From positions 1-7,353 of the forward strand of contig JBBITW010000176.1 in assembly GCA_037440525.1 (NCBI GenBank): a stretch of 7,353 nucleotides of DNA, in the 5' to 3' direction. Shown piece by piece: positions 1 through 5,628 of the stretch. Origin of the DNA: JBBITW01 sp037440525. Its GTDB lineage: Bacteria > Desulfobacterota > BSN033 > UBA1163. The notes under the pieces were generated by a model. The model was not told where the DNA came from, did not search any database, and worked only from the letters and a program-made list of their open reading frames with translations. Numbering within the stretch: the first letter of the stretch is position 1; each line of letters opens with the position of its first letter. Made by a program: the position numbers and the translations under genes.

Positions 1-2
1 AA

Positions 3-203
3 TCTGCCTTTGGCGGAAAGACCAATTGCCTCACCTATCAACAAAACTGGCTTCTTAACCTTAACCTTCAAACCAGCGACTCTTATTTTTTAAGCAATTT
101 ATTATATAATTTATCACAAATTAAAAGGTTTGACTATAAGAATAAATGGCGCAGTGAGGAAGGTTTAAAGGAGAAATATCTTAAATTACAAGAAACGATA
201 TAG
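3..203 (+). CDS. Partial unrecognised protein, C-terminal 66 residues (runs in from the left edge)
   Basis: Reading from base 3, the + strand stays open for 66 codons to a TAG at 201-203; the start lies outside the window. The translation reads like a real soluble C-terminus: a start rich in G, N and Q (SAFGGKTNCLTYQQNWLLNL), then a basic amphipathic tail containing KRFDYKNKWRSEEGLKEKY. It has no cysteine cluster and no obvious membrane segment. I do not recognise the family. Two things support it as a gene: it is the longest open stretch at this edge, and it ends 3 bp before a perfect hairpin that also lies 3 bp from the stop of the opposing ferredoxin gene, a usual arrangement for convergent genes. 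Its function is unknown. A minus-strand reading of bases 1-80 is also open but has no start or ribosome binding site. Confidence 0.55.
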   Translation, partial: SAFGGKTNCLTYQQNWLLNLNLQTSDSYFLSNLLYNLSQIKRFDYKNKWRSEEGLKEKYLKLQETI

Positions 204-206
204 GAT

Positions 207-249
207 TTTCATAAGGGCGGTCATTTCAGATTAGACCGCCCTTATGAAA
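207..249. terminator. Bidirectional hairpin terminator between convergent genes
   Basis: Bases 207-222 (TTTCATAAGGGCGGTC) are perfectly complementary to 234-249, giving a 16-bp stem with an 11-nt loop. The GC-rich part (GGGCGGTC) lies next to the loop and the A/T-rich part at the base. The hairpin starts 3 bp after the TAG of the left-edge gene and ends 3 bp before the TAA of the ferredoxin gene, so it fills the convergent intergenic space. Neither side has a long T-run, only short T-containing stretches, so termination may be partly Rho-dependent or rely on the TTT/AAA pairs in the stem base. The structure is seen directly; its role is inferred from position. Confidence 0.75.
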
Positions 250-252
250 GAT

Positions 253-834
253 TTAGATTGCATCCCACTTCCGATTCCTAAAAGGAATATAATAGACAGA
301 AGGTCTTGTCTTGAATTCAGGTTTAAGGGGTTTGGCCAATTTTAACTTTTTCTTTACCTCCGGGGCGTTAATATCCCCGAAGGTAAATACGTTGCCAACG
401 CAGTTTACAGTACAGGCAGGCTTTTCACCTGCCTGAATTCTCGGATAGCAGAAATTACATGAATCAGCTTTGTCATTCACTTTATTATCGGTGTTAAGAT
501 ACCTTACTTTGTAAGGACATGCCTCCACACATGCTCCGCACTGGATACAGAGTTTATCATCCACGATTGTAACTCCTTCGGGAGTTTTCCGAGAAGCCTT
601 GACAGGTTCCACAGGACAGGCCTTAACACATGGGGCATCTGCACAGTGCATACAGGCGGTTCTTCGATAGACGGTTGTAACATTGGGGTACTTTCCACTC
701 TCGATCTCTTTGATCCTTGTCCGAAACTCTCCTGGTGGAATCTTATCTGGCCATTGTTGTTTACATGCAACCGTACAGGCATTACATCCTACACATCTTC
801 TGAGATCAATGATCATTACATAGCGTTTTGCCAT
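253..834 (-). CDS. Four-cluster [4Fe-4S] ferredoxin subunit of a molybdoenzyme (PsrB/PhsB/DmsB/ArrB type)
   Basis: This 193-residue electron-transfer subunit passes electrons between the molybdopterin catalytic subunit and a further redox partner, probably on the periplasmic side. It has 16 cysteines in four groups: C14/17/20/24, C61/64/69/73, C96/99/102/106 and C126/129/141/145. That is the classical four-cluster layout of the DMSO-reductase B-subunit family, and the length fits PsrB/PhsB (about 190 residues). It has no signal peptide, so it is probably exported as a hitchhiker with the Tat-carrying catalytic subunit, as known for related enzymes. The ATG is well set: AAGGAGG lies 6 nt upstream, inside the last codons of the chaperone gene, and only 2 bp separate the two genes, so translation is probably coupled. 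It is last in the operon. No NrfD-type anchor follows; the next element is a terminator. The exact substrate class cannot be read from this subunit. Confidence 0.93.
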   Translation of the reverse strand: MAKRYVMIIDLRRCVGCNACTVACKQQWPDKIPPGEFRTRIKEIESGKYPNVTTVYRRTACMHCADAPCVKACPVEPVKASRKTPEGVTIVDDKLCIQCGACVEACPYKVRYLNTDNKVNDKADSCNFCYPRIQAGEKPACTVNCVGNVFTFGDINAPEVKKKLKLAKPLKPEFKTRPSVYYIPFRNRKWDAI

Positions 835-836
835 CT

Positions 837-1520
837 TTAACCTCCTTGAATTTCAGCTTCAATCATTTTTCTGGAATTCTGTTCCTCAGGAACTCCAAGA
901 TAATTCTTTTCGAGATCTATAAATTCCTTGGTTAATTGAGCAAGTGACCGATAAAATAGGGAACGACTTTCATTTATAACTTTACCAAAGAAGGAGTAAA
1001 CCCAGGGAAGAAGGAATCGAGAGAAGAATTCAACCTGTATCTCCTCAAAACGAACTCGCTCAGCCCCTGAGGCGTCTGATTCTCTGGCTGTAAGGATTGA
1101 TAAAAATTCAAGCTCATGAGCAATGTGGTCAGGGAGATCTTTTAAATCTTCTTTCAAAGTGAATCCGTTTTGATGATAGAATTGAACGATTTCGGAAGTC
1201 GTTTTCCCAAATACAAGTCCATCTTTTTCCATATAGACCGATCCATAAGGGGGAGCCACGACATTGGGAAAGGCATTTATGAATAGTCGCGTATATTCCC
1301 GAGCAAGATTTAGAGAGACCTCTTTCTCATCTCCCGAGAGAGAGTCTTGGAAAGGGAGAACAAACTTATCTAAATCCCCTTCGGCCAAAAAAGAGAGATA
1401 CCTTTTGAGCTCATCAATCCATTCCCCATGGATAATCCATGAGCCAACCCTTTCATCAGGATAGGTAAAACAAAGGGAGAGAATATTGTAAATTAAACTT
1501 CTCGCCATTGATCTGTTCAT
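837..1520 (-). CDS. TorD/DmsD/NarJ-family molybdoenzyme maturation chaperone
   Basis: This 227-residue, all-helical cytoplasmic chaperone is expected to bind the Tat signal of the catalytic subunit and hold it until the molybdenum cofactor is inserted. Two family signatures are visible. One is the stretch from EYTRLFINAF through APPYGSVYMEKDG (about residues 74-100). The other is LPDHIAHELEFLSIL (about 128-142), which matches the D-x-x-x-x-E-L-E-F core of TorD proteins. There is no signal peptide or cysteine cluster. It lies between the catalytic and ferredoxin genes, 10 bp downstream of the former and 2 bp upstream of the latter, so it is almost certainly dedicated to this enzyme. The start is slightly uncertain: AGCAGG abuts the first ATG directly, while a second in-frame ATG lies four codons on (MARSLIYN). 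The gene is intact and ends in TAA. Confidence 0.9.
   Translation of the reverse strand: MNRSMARSLIYNILSLCFTYPDERVGSWIIHGEWIDELKRYLSFLAEGDLDKFVLPFQDSLSGDEKEVSLNLAREYTRLFINAFPNVVAPPYGSVYMEKDGLVFGKTTSEIVQFYHQNGFTLKEDLKDLPDHIAHELEFLSILTARESDASGAERVRFEEIQVEFFSRFLLPWVYSFFGKVINESRSLFYRSLAQLTKEFIDLEKNYLGVPEEQNSRKMIEAEIQGG
841..847 (-). promoter_or_regulatory. Ribosome binding site of the ferredoxin gene, inside the chaperone gene
   Basis: The minus strand reads AAGGAGG here, 6 nt before the ferredoxin ATG at 834. It overlaps the codons for the last residues (Gln-Gly-Gly) of the chaperone. This near-perfect Shine-Dalgarno fixes the ferredoxin start and indicates coupled translation of the two genes. 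Confidence 0.8.
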
Positions 1521-1530
1521 CCTGCTTTCT

Positions 1531-3744
1531 CTATGCCTTATAAACCCTTACGCAGAGGTCATTCATGTTGGATGACATTGAAGGGTCTTGCTTTTCCAGC
1601 ATCTCTTGAATATCACGTGCAGGGATGCGATCTCCTTCATTCGATCCTTTCCCATAGGCTTTTGTCATCCCTTTGCTCCAGTGACCAAAGCCATGATCGA
1701 CACAAACTGTATCAGGTCGTATTCCCTCAGTCACTTTGACTTTCACTTTAATCTTATTAATAGGAGATTCAACAATCACATAATCTCCATTCTTGACACC
1801 GATTTTCCTGGCAGTCTCCGTATGGATGTAGCACTGGTTCTCCGGGTAAACCTGAATGTTATATTCAAGGTTTTGAAGGGTCGAGTGGATAAAGACCGGT
1901 GGTCGTGTAGTTACAAAGTAAAGGGGAAAGTCTTTTGTTGGCTTAACCGCCTTCTCCTTCCATGAAGGAAGTGGATCGTATCCGTGTTTTTTAAGTATAG
2001 ATGAATAAAGTTCTATCTTTTTTGAAGGGGTTTCAAACTCTTTTTTTGGGACGAATGGTTTTGGCTCCCCGAGCAATCCGTTTGGGGATTTTTTTAACTC
2101 TTCTATTGAATAACCATTTGCTTTCAAACAAGCTTCATCATGTCCTCCTGGTGAGACATCTTTGAAATAATCTCCGAGTCCCATAGCCTTTCCAATATCA
2201 ATCATAATATTTCTAAATCCCTTTGTATCGTAAAGGGGTTTAATTACTGGTTGCTGAATAGCAATCTGAGGATAAAGCCCAAAGTACTGTCGGCCCACAA
2301 TAGCGCTTCCCTCAAGATAATGGTGGTCGGGAAGAACTATATCTGCCATCTGAATCATCTCAGAGGGATGAATATCCATAGCAACAATAAATTCGATTTT
2401 CTTTAATGCCTCTACCATCTTTGGTGCGTCTGGAAATGCCATGATATTATGCTTTCTCACGATAGCTGCCTTAATAGGGTAAGGTTTCCCTTCGAGGCCA
2501 GCATTTGTAAATGTAGAGAAAGAACCTTTACCCGTTTTAAGAAGCAAAGGAAATTTTTCAATCCCATCGATTCTTGGGGCCTTAGGCTTCGGATAAGGTG
2601 GGGGTGGATAAACAGAGTCAAGGGATGGGAATTTGGGCATTCTCTCCATGATAGGACCACCACGTCGATCAATACTTCCTACCAGTGCCATTAAGATTAC
2701 CTGTGCATGAGAAAGACGCCAGGAATTTGCATAGTTAGGACCTCCAGCATCTCTCTTATGGGTAGCGATCACAGAAGGCTTTAGGGTTGCAAATTCTTTT
2801 GCTACCTTTTCAATAGTTGCCACAGGAACTTCTGTGATTTTAGATGCCCACTTTGGGGTATAGGGTTTTATAAATTCTTTAAGCTCCTCAAATCCAACGG
2901 TATAGTCTTTAACAAAACCTTTATCATAAAGGTTTTGGGTGATGATTACGTTAATCATTGCCAATGCAAATGCGAGGTCTGTTCCTGGTTTAATGGGAAT
3001 CCAAAGATGTGCCTTTGAAGCTGTGACAGTGTAGCGGGGATCAAGAACGGTGACTTTAGCTCCTCTATCGAGGGCAGAAAGGAAATGCTGGGTCTGCATA
3101 TTTTTTGCTTTGCCGGGCATATCCCATCCGAATGAGAGAATATATTTTGCATTTGCATAATCCGTTGTCCAGGGCCTTCCTTTGCCTGTTACTGTTGCTC
3201 CCCAAATGACTTCATGAGTTGTATAACATGTATTATGATGGGAAATATAATTTGGTGTTCCAATCGCCTTTGCAAGCCTCTGGGCAAATGGATTTGGTCT
3301 CATGATGAAGGCAATGGATTCAGGACCAAACTTCTCTTTGTATTCGTTAAATCTCTGAGCAATAATCCCGTAAGCCTCATCCCATGAAATCTTAACAAAC
3401 TGTGGATCTACCCCGATTCCCTTTTCTGGATTTGTCCGTTTCATAGGGAAATTTAGCCTGTCAGGATCATAGAGCCACTGAATATCTGATATTCCTTTAA
3501 CACAGAGAATCCCAAGGCTGATCTGATCGGCAGGATTTCCTCTTAACTCCACTACACGGCCATCTTTTACCAAGGCCTTTACAGCACATCCATCGCTACA
3601 GACCTGACAGACAGTGTGAACAATTTTTGTATCAAGAAGCTTTTCTTGAGCTAACACCTCAAATGCCCGAAACTGGTTACCGAAAAGCAATGCAATTGTT
3701 CCAGCTCCGCTCAATTTCATAAATTCCCTTCTCGAAACTGCCAT
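1531..3744 (-). CDS. Tat-exported Mo/W-bisPGD oxidoreductase catalytic subunit, PsrA/PhsA/ArrA clade
   Basis: This 737-residue catalytic subunit of the DMSO-reductase superfamily is predicted to act in the periplasm. It opens with a Tat signal (SRREFMK at residues 4-10, then a hydrophobic stretch to about residue 32). A [4Fe-4S] site follows: C46-x2-C49-x3-C53-x27-C81, with K83 after it. In the motif HHNTCYT, C173 sits where this clade has its cysteine ligand to Mo/W. Further landmarks are YILSFGWD (201-208), the VLDPR...PIKPGTD cofactor-binding region, and HGFGHWS near the C-terminus. The length fits polysulfide/thiosulfate reductases (about 760) better than typical ArrA (about 850). Arsenate or arsenite, sulfur compounds, selenium oxyanions, or a phenylacetyl-CoA-type reaction all remain possible. 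The ATG is supported by GAGGAGGT 4 nt upstream. The stop is TAG. It is the first gene of an operon with its chaperone and ferredoxin subunit and shows no lesions. Confidence 0.92.
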   Translation of the reverse strand: MAVSRREFMKLSGAGTIALLFGNQFRAFEVLAQEKLLDTKIVHTVCQVCSDGCAVKALVKDGRVVELRGNPADQISLGILCVKGISDIQWLYDPDRLNFPMKRTNPEKGIGVDPQFVKISWDEAYGIIAQRFNEYKEKFGPESIAFIMRPNPFAQRLAKAIGTPNYISHHNTCYTTHEVIWGATVTGKGRPWTTDYANAKYILSFGWDMPGKAKNMQTQHFLSALDRGAKVTVLDPRYTVTASKAHLWIPIKPGTDLAFALAMINVIITQNLYDKGFVKDYTVGFEELKEFIKPYTPKWASKITEVPVATIEKVAKEFATLKPSVIATHKRDAGGPNYANSWRLSHAQVILMALVGSIDRRGGPIMERMPKFPSLDSVYPPPPYPKPKAPRIDGIEKFPLLLKTGKGSFSTFTNAGLEGKPYPIKAAIVRKHNIMAFPDAPKMVEALKKIEFIVAMDIHPSEMIQMADIVLPDHHYLEGSAIVGRQYFGLYPQIAIQQPVIKPLYDTKGFRNIMIDIGKAMGLGDYFKDVSPGGHDEACLKANGYSIEELKKSPNGLLGEPKPFVPKKEFETPSKKIELYSSILKKHGYDPLPSWKEKAVKPTKDFPLYFVTTRPPVFIHSTLQNLEYNIQVYPENQCYIHTETARKIGVKNGDYVIVESPINKIKVKVKVTEGIRPDTVCVDHGFGHWSKGMTKAYGKGSNEGDRIPARDIQEMLEKQDPSMSSNMNDLCVRVYKA

Positions 3745-3748
3745 AATG

Positions 3749-3756
3749 ACCTCCTC
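3749..3756 (-). promoter_or_regulatory. Strong ribosome binding site of the molybdoenzyme gene
   Basis: The minus strand reads GAGGAGGT, 4 nt before the ATG at 3744. It matches the anti-Shine-Dalgarno almost perfectly and selects this ATG, which places the Tat motif at the correct distance from the N-terminus. Confidence 0.85.
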
Positions 3757-3777
3757 TAATGTATTTTTTATCTGAAA

Positions 3778-3783
3778 ATTATA
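3778..3783 (-). promoter_or_regulatory. Candidate -10 box (TATAAT) of the molybdoenzyme operon
   Basis: The minus strand reads TATAAT here, which would place the transcription start about 25 nt before the ATG. No good TTGACA-like -35 is found 16-19 bp upstream (the sequence there is about CCTTCA), so an activator would probably be needed. The proximal arm of a 16-bp inverted repeat abuts the box on its upstream side. In AT-rich DNA a chance TATAAT is quite possible. Confidence 0.35.
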
Positions 3784-3784
3784 A

Positions 3785-3840
3785 GATGGTCCCAGAAAAT
3801 TGAAGGAAGGTGACTTGAAGGAACATTTTCTGAGACCATC
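3785..3840 (-). repeat. 16-bp inverted repeat with 24-nt loop upstream of the molybdoenzyme gene: operator, attenuator or terminator
   Basis: Bases 3785-3800 (GATGGTCCCAGAAAAT) and 3825-3840 (ATTTTCTGAGACCATC) are inverted repeats matching at 15 of 16 positions. In a minus-strand transcript the one mismatch becomes a U-G wobble, so all 16 pairs form; in a plus-strand RNA it would be C-A. The loop carries a 9-bp direct repeat, TTGAAGGAA at 3800-3808 and 3815-3823. After the stem the minus strand continues TTATAATTTTC, moderately U-rich. It could be a protein-binding operator, a leader attenuator of the molybdoenzyme operon, or the terminator of the upstream sensor operon. The outer arm lies in the 55-bp sequence duplicated across the assembly gap; the inner arm does not. 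Confidence 0.6.
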
Positions 3841-3857
3841 ATTTAATTAAATAATAG
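3803..3857. repeat. First copy of the 55-bp duplicated contig end
   Basis: These 55 bases are identical to 3958-4012 and run exactly to the first N. Fifty-five is a k-mer length commonly used by de Bruijn assemblers, and contigs that meet at a graph node share exactly k bases. The copy is therefore probably an unmerged overlap rather than a biological repeat. Confidence 0.9.
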
Positions 3858-3957
3858 NNNNNNNNNNNNNNNNNNNNNNNNNNNNNNNNNNNNNNNNNNN
3901 NNNNNNNNNNNNNNNNNNNNNNNNNNNNNNNNNNNNNNNNNNNNNNNNNNNNNNNNN
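3858..3957. other. Assembly gap of 100 Ns
   Basis: A run of exactly 100 N, the conventional length for a gap of unknown size. Identical 55-bp ends flank it, so the true sequence probably runs straight from 3857 to 4013 with nothing missing. If so, the real distance between the molybdoenzyme ATG and the regulator stop is about 235 bp. Confidence 0.97.
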
Positions 3958-4012
3958 AAGGAAGGTGACTTGAAGGAACATTTTCTGAGACCATCATTTA
4001 ATTAAATAATAG
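3958..4012. repeat. Second copy of the 55-bp duplicated contig end
   Basis: Identical to 3803-3857 and begins at the first base after the Ns. It contains only the outer arm (3980-3995) of the inverted repeat, because the sequence that would hold the inner arm is replaced by the gap. Confidence 0.9.
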
Positions 4013-4134
4013 GTAAGATTGTAACTCAAAGGTAACATTTCTTAAGGGAAAGGACTAATTATTTAATTTTAATAAGGAAAATTGATTTTCCCTATTTGTA
4101 ACATTTATTAACTGTAAAGAAACAAGTTTTATTC
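4013..4134. other. AT-rich intergenic DNA with GTAAC repeats and a small hairpin; no gene seen
   Basis: Together with 3745-4012 this forms a stretch of about 390 bases without a gene. It is very AT-rich. GTAACATTT occurs at 4032-4040 and 4098-4106, and TTGTAAC at 4019-4025 and 4096-4102; these could be regulator sites. A 7-bp stem with a 2-nt loop (GGAAAAT at 4076-4082, ATTTTCC at 4085-4091) might act as a weak terminator for the sensor operon. I found no GG-N10-GC sigma-54 promoter on the minus strand, and no ORF of note. Confidence 0.5.
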
Positions 4135-5511
4135 TTAAATCTCTATCTCCAGCTCTTTAATCTTTTCTCAGAGGGTTTTCCTCGAAATCCCAAGAAGTTC
4201 GGCCGCCTGCCCTTTTTTTCCTTTTGTACTCTCAAGTACATTCTGTATATATTCTTTTTCAAAAATCTTGGTAGCAATAGAGAGAGATTTTGATGGAGAA
4301 ATCTTTTCACAGATCTGATTAATAAAAGTCTTATCACCTGAGATTTCTTCAGGTAAATCCTTTACCTCTATGAACTTCCCCTTTATAAGAGCCACAGCAC
4401 GCTCAAGCATATTTTCGAGTTCTCGAATATTGCCAGGAAATTTATATTTCAATAAGAGTGCCTTTGCATCTTCGGAGAGACCATTTACTTCTTTAGACAT
4501 CTTCTTTGAAAATTTTTTTATGAAATGCTCTGCGAGGAGAAGAATATCCCCACCTCTCTCCCTTAAAGGTGGTAGGTGGATTGGAATGACATTAAGGCGA
4601 TAATAGAGGTGTTCGCGAAATATATTCTTCTGGATTTCCTCTTTTAGGTCTTTCTGTGTTGCACAGATAAGACGAACATCCACAGTAATAGTTTCGTTCC
4701 CTCCTAATCTTTCGAATTGTCTCTCTTGAAGAACACGAAGGAGTTTTACTTGAACAGATGGGGAAATATCTCCTATTTCGTCAAGGAAGATTGTTCATCC
4801 ATCAGCAATCTCAAACCTTCCCTTTCGCCTCTTAAACGCCCCTGTAAAGGCACCTTTCTCATGACCGAAGAGCTCGCTTTCAAGCAAGGTCTCCGGAAGG
4901 GCAGCACAGTTGACTTTGACGAAGGGGTTATTTTTTCTGTGGCTTCGAAGATGGATTGCATTTGCAACAATCTCTTTTCCTGTTCCACTCTCCCCATAGA
5001 TGATGACGGTTGTATCTGTTGGAGCGACTCACTCAATCAGGTCATAAACCTTCTGCATTTGAGGGCTCTTTCCCACAATTCCTTCAAAACCATAATATTC
5101 TTCCACACGCTTGCGTAGAGAGATATTTTCCTCTTCTAATTGTTTCACCCGTAAAGTTCGATTAATAATCAGTAATAGCTCATCCATGGAGAAGGGTTTA
5201 GTTAAATAATCAACAGCTCCTTCTTTCATTGCAGTTATAGCAGAATCGATAGAGCCATAGGCTGTTATCATTATCACCTGAGTGTCAGGGCTTATCTTTT
5301 TTACCTCTTTGAGAATTCCAATTCCATCTATATCGGGAAGTTTAAGATCGGTGATGATAATGTCCATCCCAGTATCTCTTAGAATAGAGAGCCCATTACC
5401 TCCTGTATCAGTGGAAGTGACCTTATAGCCTTCTGCCTCGAGGGCATCTTGAATTGTAATCCTCATAAGAGGTTCATCATCAATCACAAGAATTCTTATC
5501 GTTTTGCTCAT
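4135..5511 (-). pseudogene. NtrC-family sigma-54-dependent response regulator with three in-frame TGA codons
   Basis: Read through in one frame, this encodes 458 residues, the normal size for the family. An N-terminal receiver (D11/D12, phospho-acceptor D55, T83, K105) is followed by a linker coiled coil (about 120-138) and an AAA+ domain with Walker A GESGTGKE, the sigma-54-contacting GAFTGA loop, TIFLDEI (Walker B) and PGNIRELEN. It ends in a Fis-type helix-turn-helix (GQAAELLGISRKTL). TGA codons occur at codon 161 (5029-5031; family usually Lys/Arg before VAPTDTTV), 239 (4795-4797; Gly of GGTIFLDEI) and 448 (4168-4170; Trp of TLWEKIKEL). No frameshifts were found. As it stands, translation from the ATG gives only a 160-residue receiver. 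AGGAAGG upstream of 5511 supports the start. It is probably the partner of the adjacent kinase and an activator of the downstream molybdoenzyme operon. A pseudogene or poor base quality are both possible. Confidence 0.85.
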
Positions 5512-5628
5512 CTGTTTATTCCTTCCTGAGAATTTGGTAAAAGATTAAGAGATCTCTGAAAAAGTATTTAAAACCAGTCATTTCAAAACTTTTTCATAGC
5601 TTTCATTAATCTTCCTTGACATCCTTTC
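5512..5628. other. 117-bp spacer between kinase and regulator genes
   Basis: The spacer contains the regulator's ribosome binding site (AGGAAGG on the minus strand, about 8 nt before the ATG) and a short palindrome, AGAGATCTCT. A 14-codon ATG-initiated frame on the minus strand has nothing to support it. No promoter or terminator is convincing, so kinase and regulator are probably cotranscribed. Confidence 0.4.

Noticed and set aside
1..80. Minus-strand reading frame running off the left edge (contains KVKVKKPVLLIGEAIG)
   Set aside because: It has no start codon or ribosome binding site and begins just after a stop. It is antisense to the longer + strand frame that ends neatly at the terminator.
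646..840. Plus-strand ORF opposite the ferredoxin gene
   Set aside because: Shadow of a clearly coding minus-strand gene with 16 conserved cysteines; no family features of its own.
1588..1965. 125-codon plus-strand ORF opposite the 3' end of the molybdoenzyme gene
   Set aside because: Antisense shadow; the minus strand here encodes the conserved C-terminal cofactor-binding domain, and the + product looks like no known protein.
3803..4012. A genuine long direct repeat or attachment site pair around the gap
   Set aside because: The copies abut the Ns exactly and have a typical assembler k length; no integrase, tRNA or insertion-sequence feature is nearby.
4717..5118. 133-codon plus-strand ORF opposite the regulator's AAA+ domain
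   Set aside because: Antisense to GESGTGKE and GAFTGA coding sequence. It looks long only because stops break the true minus-strand frame.
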